Shown here: positions 49,802 to 59,272 of the stretch, one piece after another
Layout of the letters: each line of letters begins with the position of its first letter
How positions within the stretch are numbered: the first letter of the stretch is position 1
Assembly (NCBI GenBank): GCA_022925895.1
Contig: JAKSYS010000349.1
Span: 1 to 63,024 of the forward strand
Direction of reading: 5' to 3'
Length of the DNA: 63,024 bases
Origin: Fragilaria crotonensis
Taxonomy: Eukaryota; Bacillariophyta; Fragilariophyceae; Fragilariales; Fragilariaceae
Program-made: the position numbers and the translations under genes
The notes under the pieces: model-generated
The model's input: only the letters and a program-made list of their open reading frames with translations
Told to the model about the DNA's origin: nothing
Database searches by the model: none

Positions 49802-51403
49802 TCAGTTGAAGTCGATTGCGAACTTCAAACTGGAGGGAAAGCCCTCGCAAGCATAGCCGGCCTGCGTCCAGTTTTGCGGACTTATTCCGACCTCACCTTG
49901 GTCAGGGAAGTAGTAGTTCAGCGCCTGTGATGTATACTGTGCCACAGCGCTTCTCAGCTGATTTGTAGTGACATTATAGGGAGATGACATTCCATTCAGC
50001 GAACTTGGAAATGTCAAGCTGACGAAACCTTCAAAGTTATCCGTGTCGAGACAAAGTGGAACCATGGCTCCCAAATCGACATTCGAAATCACCGAGGGAT
50101 AATCGGATGCACCAATGCCAATGTTTGGACTTTTGATGAAAGCCTTTCCCGCAAAGTCGGTCAAGAAGTCGCAAAGCCAGTTATCGACTCGGGACAGGTA
50201 TTGGGTCTTAAGGTTTGTCAGAACAAGATTCCGATTTGTTTCAATGAGGCTGCCAAGGGTTTGTATCAGCTCCTCGAAGGTACCATTAGTTGTAGTTTCA
50301 TTCAGAAAACCGACAACAGATTCAAGGCGGTCAACTTGCTCTTTAAGGTCGGTATTCTGTTGGTCCAATGTCGTCACGGATGCAGTCAAATTTTTGTTTT
50401 GAGTCATGAGCGCGTTGTTCGTCCCGTTCAAAAGGATGATATCGGAATTCAGCTTAACATTCTGAGTTTCAAGGATTTGGTTCGTTGCATTCAACTCTGA
50501 GTTAGTCGTATTCAGTGTTTCGGCTTGATCCTGTAAATCGCCAACCTGCATCTCAAGGGATGCTGTAGAATTCTTGAGACTTGCTGTCTCGAGTGTGAGT
50601 TGAGTCACTTGCAACAAAAGGTTATCGGAGGTGTTTGAGAGACTCTGCAAGAGGTCAACAAAATCAGCGTTTGTTCCATTGAACTTCTGATAGAGCTCAT
50701 CAAAGGCAGCATTTTCTACCTGCAGACGATCGTTTTCTGACGCAAGGCGATCGTTCTCTAGACTTAGGGCATCAACTTCAGATCCAAGGCGATCAACCTC
50801 TGTCGATAGTCGATCAATTTCGTTCTGAAGTTCCACCAACTGCGATTCCAGACGATCTACTTGGGCTGTGAGAGCAGCAATCTGATTATCAAGTCCAGGA
50901 ATTCTGAGGAACTGAGTGAAAAAGACAATTGCTGAAGCTGTCGTTAGGAGTAGAGCCAATGCGACAAAGGCAAAAACCGGCTTCGACATGCCCAGCAAAA
51001 ATGCAGCGCCATTTGGGGTGGACGAAGCCATGGTGTGTTCAATGACTAGTGTAGAACTCCCCTTTGGGGTGTCAGAGTATTGCTGAGATGCTTGCTGTGC
51101 AATGCCGGGTGATTGTAATGATTGCCCTGCAATCGCGTTCAACTGCTGCGGCGATTTTGAGGAACCATTCGTTGTGCCATTGATAGGGCTTCGGGTTTCA
51201 AATGATGAAGAAGGCGCTTCTTCATCCGGAACCTGGTGAGGGCTTCCAAAGAAGATCATGGGTTGTGTCTGAGAGCTCAGTTCATCCTTCGGATTATCCT
51301 CATCCACATCGTCGAAAAAGACGGTGTCTTCTTCGCTGTCACTCACGCTCCCGGCGAGCATATTTGAGAGTCCCTCCGATGTGTTATTCATGTTGTTATT
51401 CAT
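49802..51403 (-). CDS. Single-pass membrane coiled-coil glycoprotein
   Basis: Function unknown. ATG 51403 (Met27 of the longest frame) gives 533 residues. The N-terminal ~140 residues are acidic and Ser/Gln-rich (SDSEEDTVFFDDVDEDNPKD), then one membrane span (PVFAFVALALLLTTASAIVF), then about 250 residues of heptad coiled coil (AALTAQVDRLESQLVELQNE; SEVDALSLENDRLASENDRL) with many N-x-S/T sites, then a globular C-terminal domain with paired cysteines (DNWLCDFL; VPLCLD; GYACEGF). It is a type II protein, with the glycosylated coiled coil outside or in the lumen. The frame is intact. I recall proteins of this layout as common but uncharacterised in diatom genomes. Confidence 0.75.
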   Translation of the reverse strand: MNNNMNNTSEGLSNMLAGSVSDSEEDTVFFDDVDEDNPKDELSSQTQPMIFFGSPHQVPDEEAPSSSFETRSPINGTTNGSSKSPQQLNAIAGQSLQSPGIAQQASQQYSDTPKGSSTLVIEHTMASSTPNGAAFLLGMSKPVFAFVALALLLTTASAIVFFTQFLRIPGLDNQIAALTAQVDRLESQLVELQNEIDRLSTEVDRLGSEVDALSLENDRLASENDRLQVENAAFDELYQKFNGTNADFVDLLQSLSNTSDNLLLQVTQLTLETASLKNSTASLEMQVGDLQDQAETLNTTNSELNATNQILETQNVKLNSDIILLNGTNNALMTQNKNLTASVTTLDQQNTDLKEQVDRLESVVGFLNETTTNGTFEELIQTLGSLIETNRNLVLTNLKTQYLSRVDNWLCDFLTDFAGKAFIKSPNIGIGASDYPSVISNVDLGAMVPLCLDTDNFEGFVSLTFPSSLNGMSSPYNVTTNQLRSAVAQYTSQALNYYFPDQGEVGISPQNWTQAGYACEGFPSSLKFAIDFN

Positions 51404-51864
51404 GTTGTTGATGTAGATGCTCTTCGTTCCCAAGTTAACGATGGGATAGAAGATACAAGATACAGATGCGGGGAATAACAATGGGGAGAAACGACTACTA
51501 ACTAAAACCAGATGCGATGATGCGATTCATGCGATAAGACCTGGATAAGACGGGTCAGACAGGTACTCCAGTACTCCGAGTACATACTGTACATTCGTGA
51601 AAGGTGAAACAGGGAATTTGTCGTGGAGAGTACTCTTGTACCACGTGCAACGTACAAGTATGCCAGGTATAGACGACTGCCCCGATGCCAAGATTCCGCC
51701 CAACAGCATGCTCTAGTAGGTGCAGAGTGCCTTAAGTAAAGAAACGTTTTCAGGTAACACAACGGAAATGGTTAAGTTGACAAGACCAGTACATTTCCAC
51801 CAGAGCCGAGCAGGCGCCAAACGTCGGTACTCCTGACCCCTGACCATCTTGTGTGGGGTGAGGG
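51404..51864. other. Promoter region and spacer
   Basis: GTAC/GAGTAC motifs near 51560-51590. The spacer ends at the left target copy of the small hAT-like element. Confidence 0.35.
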
Positions 51865-52217
51865 CAGGCTGTGTTATTTTGGGAAAGTTCCCCAAAACAC
51901 CAAAATAGCTTATTTCGGGACATTTTTGAAACTTATTTTGGGAACTTTAATTGGGAACGTTACAGTACACAGTACAGTGTGAGTCCTACGTGATTCCTAC
52001 GTGGATTGTCAGTACATCGATGACATATACAGTAATACAGTAATTCAGTACTACTATGACCGAGTCCAGTACGACGCCAATCCAACAAAGATTTGGGCGA
52101 TGGCCAGTTGATCTCTACTGAATCCTACGTATTCTACACGGTTTAAATCGGGAACTTTTAAAATGTTTAATTGGGACAAATTCCAAATAAGAAAAGTTCC
52201 CAAAATAACACAGCCTG
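51865..52217. mobile_element. Small hAT-like non-autonomous element (MITE), 353 bp
   Basis: 21-bp inverted ends, starting CAGGCTGTGTTATTTTGGGA and closing with the complement ...AACACAGCCTG. The direct flanks are TGAGGG on both sides (51859-51864 and 52218-52223). Internal GGGAACTTT and TTCCCAAA motifs recur near both ends in both orientations. CAG...CTG ends fit hAT, although the visible target copy is 6 bp rather than 8. No coding capacity. Confidence 0.8.
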
Positions 52218-52223
52218 TGAGGG

Positions 52224-52579
52224 AAAGGACGTTTATCCATGTATGATGACAATTGACACTATATATTACTGTACCACGCTGTGTAGTTAAACACGTACAC
52301 TACGGTTGCCTGGGTACAGTGATACGTAGTACTCGTACGTACGGCTCCTCCGTCTGTGCATGCATATCATATTTACTACTAGGTAGTACATCATTGCATG
52401 GCGTACGTCCGTATGTCGTACGTCGTGTGTTGGACTACTGACTACTATGACATATGTGCGTGGAGCATGCCATACACGCTGTTGTGCTTCGCATTTACAT
52501 TCACACACTTCACACTCCAGCACACACTTGTTCAATCCACCACCTTTACTCTGCCCACGCCACCACTGCTTTTCCAAGA
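52224..52579. repeat. GTAC-rich intergenic tract
   Basis: Chains such as GTAGTACTCGTACGTACGG and GTACGTCCGTATGTCGTACG around 52325-52425. Upstream of the TrhO-like region. Confidence 0.45.
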
Positions 52580-53545
52580 TGGCATTGCAGACGGGGGTCG
52601 TACAATGTACTGCCTCATCGAATACTGACTCTCTACAAGTTTGTGAAACCCAAACTCGATCAGGCACAAGGCAATGCTGAAGCCATTGCAGGAAGAGTTA
52701 GAAGTCTTCTGCCTGTCCCACGAAGTGCGTGGTACTTTGATTCTTACACTTTCTACGGAGGGTATCTGTATCAATTTTACAATTCATTTGTTACCCGTCG
52801 TCAGAAATCGATCAAATGATGAATCATGTGCAATCTATGTTTTCAGGGCTAAGAACTAGAGGGTATCCCATGACGATCGCAATGTCTTCCCTCGACTTTG
52901 GATCAAAATCAAGTCACAAATTGTATCCATTGGAAATGTCCACGTTGATCCAACCATCACGGTTGGGGAGTACGTGTTGTCAAACCAGGAGAAGCTTGGG
53001 ATTGTTTGTTAAAGGATCCCGAGTGCTTGGTAGTCGATGCGCGAAACGAATACGAAGTTAAACTACCGGTAGGGAGTTTTCAAGGCGCTGTCAACCCTCA
53101 TACGGAAACATTTACAAAGTTTCCCGCATGGTTTGCTACCCACGCACCCACGACCCACGCAATTGTCGTCCAAAACGATCGGGATGTTTTGTGACAGTAA
53201 GGGAGGCATTCGATGCGAGAAAGCATCGGCCCTGGCGAAGACGTTGTTCCCAAAAATGCCTGTCTTTCACCCTGGAGGGTGCAATTCTCGCGTATTTGGA
53301 CGCGGTTCCAGAGGATCAAGTCGACGTTCGAAGGAGAATGCCATGTCTTTGATCAGCGGGTCGCGGTGACACATGGCTTGCGTCCTAGTGACCAGTACGT
53401 GGCATGTTTCGCATGTCGACGACCTTTATCACAACAAGATCGTAATGATGTCTCCTTCCATGAGGGAATTTCTTGCAAGTATTGTATCGATGATGAAACA
53501 GAGCGACAGCGACAGCGATTTCAAGCAAGTACAAGGTCGCCCCTT
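52580..53545 (+). pseudogene. TrhO-like (rhodanese, tRNA uridine hydroxylase) gene, frame-broken
   Basis: From ATG 52580, in alternating frames: TLYKFV, LKPLQEELEVFCLSHEVRGT, RLWIKIKSQIVSIGNVHVDP (from base correction), LLKDPECLVVDARNEYEVKL and PVGSFQGAVNPHTETFTKFP, then SKTIGMFC...GGIRCEKASALAK, VPEDQ, ECHVFDQRVAVTHGL and CFACRRPLS. This order (N-terminal acylphosphatase-like part, rhodanese domain with D-R-N-E-x-E and the GGIRCEKA loop, C-terminal Cys pairs) is that of TrhO/YceA, which hydroxylates uridine 34 of tRNA. The catalytic loop, normally C-T-G-G-I-R, reads C-D-S-K-G-G-I-R with six extra bases. At least four frame changes. Probably a pseudogene, unless the extra bases and shifts are sequence errors. 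Confidence 0.62.
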
Positions 53546-53956
53546 ACGGCAATTACGACGCGATATGATCACTGGCGATTCACATCCGATTCGATACTTG
53601 CTGGCGGAGGGTATTGAGCATTGGACCGAATCATCTGGGAAGTTCTCGCCTGTTTTGTCTCAATATCCGTTTCACATAAGAGAACGAATTGAGGAGGCGC
53701 TGGCATCCCAACACCGAGTTGGATGGAAAGATGCCACATCGGGTCTGTTGAGCTGTCATCGGTCATCCTTAGCATGCTGTGCAATGTATGCGTCCGGAAA
53801 ACGGATCTGAATGCTGGAGCACAAAGGATGCGAACATCCACGATCACGTCACGCGGATTTGGAACGCTAGGAATGAAGTCTTGCATTCCATCATCGAACT
53901 TCCCTTCGCAACAGAACACAGAACACTATGACGGTGCGATGAAAAATGAAGTTTAA
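53530..53956 (+). pseudogene. Unknown fragment, possibly from the C-terminal part of a reverse-transcriptase gene
   Basis: Segments: VQGRPLRQLRRDMITGDSHP, IRYLLAEGIEHWTE and IEEALASQHRVGWKDATSGL in one frame, then IWNARNEVLHSI in another near 53860. The 'QxxxGW..x..G' plus 'W-x-x-RN-x-x-(L)H' ending resembles the tail of many non-LTR reverse transcriptase proteins, but no polymerase motif is present. It abuts the TrhO relic in the same orientation. Tentative. Confidence 0.3.
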
Positions 53957-54094
53957 AGTTAAATTGCCAGTCAACGAACCAGGACCGTATGTCATAGTCG
54001 AACATCAGACACTTGATGCCATTCTACATACTATACATCGATACCACATCTTGCCATCCCATCTTTACACATTCTGACTACTCGTAAAGGGACC

Positions 54095-55160
54095 ATGTCG
54101 CTACGTTTGCTTCATCGCATGCGCAACAGCAGCAGGAGCATCATCCTCGCACCTTGTCGACCAATCGTTATGCGCACAAGAATGTTCGCCACGGACATTT
54201 ACAATTCCTCCATCGCACCCGACTCACCGTATCGTTCACGCGGTGTCATCGTTCAACGAGCCTACCATGACTTGTGTACTTAACTAGTCACGACCATGAC
54301 CTATATGTCGGGTCCCAAGTTGGAATAAGAAGCGAGGAGACAATTAGAATTGTTGGGGATCGACACGTCGAAAGGATTTAAAAGTCTGGGGCGAGACACT
54401 GCCGCCATGGAAGATTCGAATCGTACCGAATCCTTCGAGGGAACGATGCTCGACGGAAACGGTCCGAACGGAGCAATGTCGTCCATGGACAGTGTCAGCG
54501 TCCAAGTGGGTGGGTCGAGTCGTTGGTGTCCATGCAATTATTTGGACTGTCCGAATGACCCGCCGACTGCTGCTCTTATCCACCGCGGGGGCTGTGGCAA
54601 CAATTAAAGCGACATCATCCCAGTCTGGTCCCAACGTCTTGGCAAGAATGGGCGGAGGCACATCAGTTTGCTTCCGAACAAGCGGGACGATTGGCGTTGA
54701 CAGAAATCATGGATCGATGCACTCTTGGATGTCCATGGACATCAAATTCTTAATTTAGGACTCTTCAATGCCGATCCGCATCCCGGGAATATTCTCGTTT
54801 TGGAGGAACCGGACCAGAGTCCGAGCACACGACTTGGATTGATTGAATTTGGGCAGTGTAAACGATTGACACCCGACGAGCAAGTTCAGGTGGCACATCT
54901 TCTTGTGAGTGTTGCCGATAACTAATCGAATGAAACAATTGCTGCTACATTCCGTTGTCTTGGAATTAAAACCAAGAATGATTCGACCGAATTCTTGGCT
55001 GACTTTGCTCGTCTCATGTTTGGTCCACTCAAACCGCATCACATGAGCACATGAGTCATGGACGGCATCAAAAGCTCCACGTCGATACTTATTTGTCACG
55101 AATGTGTTTCAAACCGATTCAATTGGTATTTGGTACATGTACCACGTACTCAAGATAAAA
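54095..55160 (+). pseudogene. ABC1/ADCK-type kinase relic
   Basis: ATG 54095 starts a mitochondrial- or plastid-like leader (SLRLLHRMRNSSRSIILAP). Later frames carry FNADPHPGNILVLEE (about 54765), LGLIEFGQCKRLTPDEQVQV, AHLLVSVADN and, after a stop, [26 protein letters not shown] and the DFG-equivalent are hallmarks of ABC1 atypical kinases, and the DFG-like triplet here is EFG. Frames change at least four times, and segment 54305-54485 is duplicated at 60545-60725. Truncated and dead as written. Confidence 0.62.
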
Positions 55161-55762
55161 GACGCCCAGTCACTTTTTCGAGGCAATCACACTTTCCCAC
55201 GTATGTATTTTTATATGTTGTTGTTCTTCCGACCTCTGCTGAGAGACCAATTTGATGCGAGACACTCCGACATCAAATGACATCCGGATTTTCAGTCACT
55301 GTTTCTATACCTAACCTACAGCAATGTTCGGAGGAATCAATTCTGCCCTACGATGCTCTTACGCTGCTCAAGTTTACGTTGACATCTTTCTTTCACTTTT
55401 TAGTTTCTCACAATTATTCACTACTCGTCAAAGGTAACCTATTCCAAAATCGTTACTGCACCGGCAAAGATCGTCGTAATCGTAATCCTTTTTTACGCAA
55501 ATACTGCAAACGTAAATGTATGTATACTCGTACTCGTATTGTATACAGGACTCCGACTATATGTACACGAGTACATGTACTGCTGTTTCTTGTCCCATGC
55601 TCCGTGTTGCATGCCCTTCCATGTAAAACAAACTCTCAAACGCTTCCATTCCTTTCATGGCCATGTGTGCCGCCATTTGGCACTTTATGCAGGCCAATAT
55701 TGCAGCTCAAACACGGCACATCTGTAAGAATTCGAGAAGCTGCCTACCGGACGTACTCCACT
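55161..55762. other. Spacer upstream of the ankyrin gene
   Basis: The open frame of the ankyrin gene extends through this stretch to 55277, but it holds a GTACACGAGTACATGTAC tract (55560) and no ankyrin signal. I treat it as promoter and 5' leader, not coding. Confidence 0.45.
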
Positions 55763-57424
55763 ATGACTCTTGATAAAGAATTGATTCTGAATGCCGAGAA
55801 GGGAAATCTCGACGAGGTTCGTGAGCTTTTGCGACGAGGGGCAAACGTGAATGCCGGGGATCGATATGGCTGTACATCCCTCATCTTGGCAAGCATGTTT
55901 GGCCATTTGGAAGTGGTTCGTGCTTTATTGAATCACGACGGGGTGGATGTCAATATCAAGCGTAACAATGGAAACACAGCACTCATCCATGCATGCATGA
56001 AAGGTTATCTTAATGTGGTTTGTGCTTTGTTGAATCACGAAGGGGTGGATGTCAATATCAAGCAAAGGAATGGCGACACAGCTCTCACCCGTGCATGCTG
56101 GAATGGCCATTTGGAAGTGGTTCGTGCTTTATTGAATCACAATGGAGTGAATGTAAATATCAAGAGTAAGAATGGCAAAATTGCTCTTTTCTCGGCAATC
56201 GAGATGGGCCATTTGGAAGTGGTTCGCGCTTTATTGAATCACGACAGGATGGATGTCAATATCAAGCGTAAGAATGGGGACACAGCTCTCATCTTAGCAA
56301 GCGAGATGGGCCATTTGGAAGTGGTTTGTGCTTTAGTGAGTCACGATGGAGTGGATGCAAATATCGAGAATAATAACGGCAAAACAGCTCTCAACTTGGC
56401 AAGCGAGATGGGCCATTTGGAAGTGGTTCGCGCTTTATTGAACCACAATGAAGTGGATGCAAATATCATGAATGCTTATGACAATACAGCTCTCATCTTG
56501 GCAAGCACGATGGGCCAATTGGAAGTGGTTTGTCCTTTATTGAATCACGATGGAGTGGATGCAATTATCGAGAATAATCAATGCAGTACAGCTCTTGATA
56601 TGGCTCGCAACCCAGATGTTGCACGTCTCTTGGAGCAGCACATGGAGCTGCAGAGACGTTGCGATCCATCAGACGATTCCAGTGTGGATGTCGTCAACGA
56701 ATTGCTCCAGCATGACCCTGCTCGTCGACACGAGAACAGAGCTCCATCCGACGATTCCAGCGTGGAAGTCGTCAACGAATTGCTCCAGCATGACCCTGCT
56801 CGTCGACACGAGAACAGTGCGCGATCCAACGATTCCAGCGTGGAAGTCGTCAACGAATTGCTCCAGTACGACCCTGCTCGTCGACACGAGAACAGAGCTC
56901 CATCCGACGATTCCAGCGTGGAAGTCGTCAACGAATTGCTCCAGCATGACCCTGCTCGTCGACACGAGAACAGTGCGCGATCCAACGATTCCAGCGTGGA
57001 AGTCGTCAACGAATTGCTCCAGTACGACCCTGCTCGTCGACACGAGAACAGAGCTCCATCCGACGATTCCAGCGTGGAAGTCGTCAACGAATTGCTCCAG
57101 CATGACCCTGCTCGTCGACACGAGAACAGTGTGCGATCCGACGATTCCAGTGTGGAAGTCGTCGATGAATTGCTCCAAAACAATAGCGTGGTTGTAGATC
57201 TCGAATATTCCAATGATAAAACACCCCTTTACATTGCGAGTCAAGAGGGTCATGTGGCTGTCGTCCGGGCGTTACTTGAAAACAACAATGTGGATGTGAA
57301 TGCCAAATGTACGGATCGTAAAACACCCCTTTACATTGCGAGTCAAAATGGCCATGATGAAGTTGTCCGCTTGTTACTCCAACACAACAAGGTGGATGTG
57401 AATGCCAGATGCAGGGATTCGTGA
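55763..57424 (+). CDS. Ankyrin-repeat protein with internal 26-residue tandem array
   Basis: ATG 55763 gives 553 residues (the frame itself is open from 55277). Residues ~1-285: about eight to nine ankyrin repeats (ILNAEKGNLDEVRELLRRGA; GHLEVVRALLNHDGVDVNIK repeated; TALILASEMGHLEVV). Residues ~300-475: 6.7 copies of a 26-residue unit, PSDDSSVEVVNELLQHDPAR followed by RHENRA, where SSVEVVNELLQHD resembles the second helix of the ankyrin repeat. Residues ~480-553: two more ankyrin repeats (PLYIASQEGHVAVVRALLEN; PLYIASQNGHDEVVRLLLQH). The frame is intact. No signal or membrane span. Partners unknown; this is the plus-strand intact member of the family. Confidence 0.85.
   Translation: MTLDKELILNAEKGNLDEVRELLRRGANVNAGDRYGCTSLILASMFGHLEVVRALLNHDGVDVNIKRNNGNTALIHACMKGYLNVVCALLNHEGVDVNIKQRNGDTALTRACWNGHLEVVRALLNHNGVNVNIKSKNGKIALFSAIEMGHLEVVRALLNHDRMDVNIKRKNGDTALILASEMGHLEVVCALVSHDGVDANIENNNGKTALNLASEMGHLEVVRALLNHNEVDANIMNAYDNTALILASTMGQLEVVCPLLNHDGVDAIIENNQCSTALDMARNPDVARLLEQHMELQRRCDPSDDSSVDVVNELLQHDPARRHENRAPSDDSSVEVVNELLQHDPARRHENSARSNDSSVEVVNELLQYDPARRHENRAPSDDSSVEVVNELLQHDPARRHENSARSNDSSVEVVNELLQYDPARRHENRAPSDDSSVEVVNELLQHDPARRHENSVRSDDSSVEVVDELLQNNSVVVDLEYSNDKTPLYIASQEGHVAVVRALLENNNVDVNAKCTDRKTPLYIASQNGHDEVVRLLLQHNKVDVNARCRDS
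56666..57180 (+). repeat. 78-bp coding tandem repeat with alternating two-unit order
   Basis: Units of 78 bp. Two types alternate (QHD...NSA/RSND and QYD...NRA/PSDD), so the true period is 156 bp for most of the array. Copies are nearly identical in DNA. Confidence 0.85.
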
Positions 57425-57869
57425 TCTAAAGTCCTCTAAGTAGATGTGGCTTGCCGCAAATTCCGATTTGGGTGAAGGCAGTGTATGCAAAATTTTATGC
57501 CCGGGACTGGCCTCCTACTTAGCTAATAGAGCCTTGAAATATGCATGTTATTTTCATGTTAAGTCACAAGTCGACGTCGACGCTCATGGCATTGTGATTT
57601 GTGATGGGTGCGTTTTTCCTCAATTGAGTAGACATAGTTAGGTAGCATTTATATATGTATATTGGAAATATTGTGAGAATAAAAGGAGAGACGATCAGGA
57701 ACGATTGTTCATTCGATGAAAACGAACAAACCACGACCAAGATGGAAGGATGGATGTCCAAGGACTCGAAGAAATCGCCTCTCATGGACGTTACACTTTC
57801 CACAAGCAGCACATTTGCATTATGATTGTTTGGCCGTATCATTCTCCAGGACCTTCTGCGAGTTGTGTC
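57425..57869. other. Spacer with a short third copy of the duplicated segment
   Basis: About 57585-57690 matches the segments at 28068-28160 and 59435-59560 (GGCATTGTGATTTG-GA-GGGTGCG and following). Otherwise nothing seen. Confidence 0.45.
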
Positions 57870-58957
57870 CGTAGCATGATTACACCTGGATCTTGAAGCA
57901 GGACAGGATACAAATCTTGCAAACGTTACAATTCAATGGCTCGAGAAAAACAGGGTGTTGCTCAAAACCACAACGACTGACATCAGCGGGAAGTACTTTG
58001 TCACCGAAACCAACCTTAATGGCTATAGCAATATATCCGATTCCGATCAAGGAGCAGACCTTAGCTTGATCGCAATCACCCTCGTTCCTCCGACTCTGTA
58101 AACAACACCTTTGTCCACGAAATAATTGCTCCATCGGCGAATCCTTCGACCTATCCTTCAAGAACACCATCGAAAGAACCAAGTTCGAGGCCAAGCAGTT
58201 CTCCATCCCATTCTCCATCAAACTTTCCGTCGGCCGGTCCATCTCACAAACCGTCCGTCGTTCGGAGTGAAATACCCAGCCCATCGCCGAGCCTGATCCC
58301 CACAAAGGTTGCATCGCAAGTTCCGTCTTCGAGCCCAAGCTCATCCCCATCGAGCAGTCCATCGATGACCCGAGCTCTAGCCCAAGCTCATCGCCGTCGG
58401 TTGACCCCACCGGTGCTCCATCCTCCAATCCTTCCAAGGAACCCAGCGACCATCCGAGTGTCACGCCCTCGCCGTCACCGTCGAGTGTTCCATCAGGAGC
58501 CCCGTCGCGAGTCCCTTCGTCTAGTCCTTCGCATGAGCCGAGTAACAACCCAAGCAACTCGCGATCGTTGTCCCCCTCCCTTGAGCCCTCTCGCAGTCCC
58601 TCGAAGAGCCCTTCGACAAGTCCCTCGAGCAGTCCCTCGACGAGCCCATCAAGTAGTCCATCGAGCAGTCAATCCAGCAGTCCTTCGGCCATTCCATCGA
58701 CAGATCCGTCGAACAGTCCATCTACAAGTCCCTCGACGGGACCCTCTAGGGCTCCATCCTTCTATCCTTCGATGGAACCCACCTTCTTCCGAAGTTTCAA
58801 CCCTTCGCAATCGCCGTCGGCTTCTCTTCGTAGTCTGACAAGACGTTGGCTCTCGAATGATCTGGTCGTGACGGTCGTAGTCGTTTTTCTTGCTCTTGTG
58901 GTAGTTCCTGTGGATCCCTCTTGCGATGCAGGTGGTTTCAAGTTGTGCCGACCTTGA
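57870..58957 (+). pseudogene. PSxxPS-repeat wall-type protein with N-terminal SdrB-like segment, frame-broken
   Basis: A plus-strand reading in three frames. 57900-58070: NVTIQWLEKNRVLLKTTTTD and ISGKYFVTETNLNGYSN, a B-type domain of cell-surface proteins. 58125-58370: PSTYPSRTPSKEPSSRPSSS, then PSHSPSNFPSAGPS. 58370-58790 in the third frame: SPSLEPSRSPSKSPSTSPSS and onward to APSFYPSMEPTFFRS. It ends in a hydrophobic segment (DLVVTVVVVFLALVVVPVD) and a Cys-containing tail, stop 58955-58957. PSxxPS tracts with a membrane anchor are frequent in diatom surface proteins. Two single-base shifts (near 58100 and 58370) would restore one frame. I lean to a gene with sequence errors, but call it broken as written. 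Confidence 0.55.
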
Positions 58958-59272
58958 TGCTTGACATGGCAGTTCTGTACTAGTATAAATCGCAGCTGCA
59001 GTATCGTTGGACTCTTTTCGGTACGTAGCTTTGGCACGATTGTCCACTAGTAAGTTCAAGAAGAGCCAGACTCATCTCTTCTGGTTGACTGCTACCATCA
59101 CGAAAGATAGTACAGGAACGATTTGAGAAATCCCAAGAAATGCAGCGCACAATTAGTAGCGAAGCAACCATTTCAGCGTCGTCTTCATCTGTTCGCACTC
59201 CCACGAACACCCAGTGCATCAACGAATCCTTTGAGTCCGACTATCCAAAAGATTGGATTGCGAACTCTGTCC

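Noticed and set aside
52287-52667. 126-codon minus-strand frame
   Set aside because: Covers a GTAC tract and the antisense of the TrhO-like start; no coding signal.
55277-55762. N-terminal extension of the ankyrin gene to 55277
   Set aside because: Contains a GTAC tract and no ankyrin-like or signal sequence; ATG 55763 directly precedes the first repeat.
56550-57253. Alternative plus and minus frames over the 78-bp array
   Set aside because: Artefacts of the three-divisible repeat; the ankyrin frame has conserved domains on both sides.
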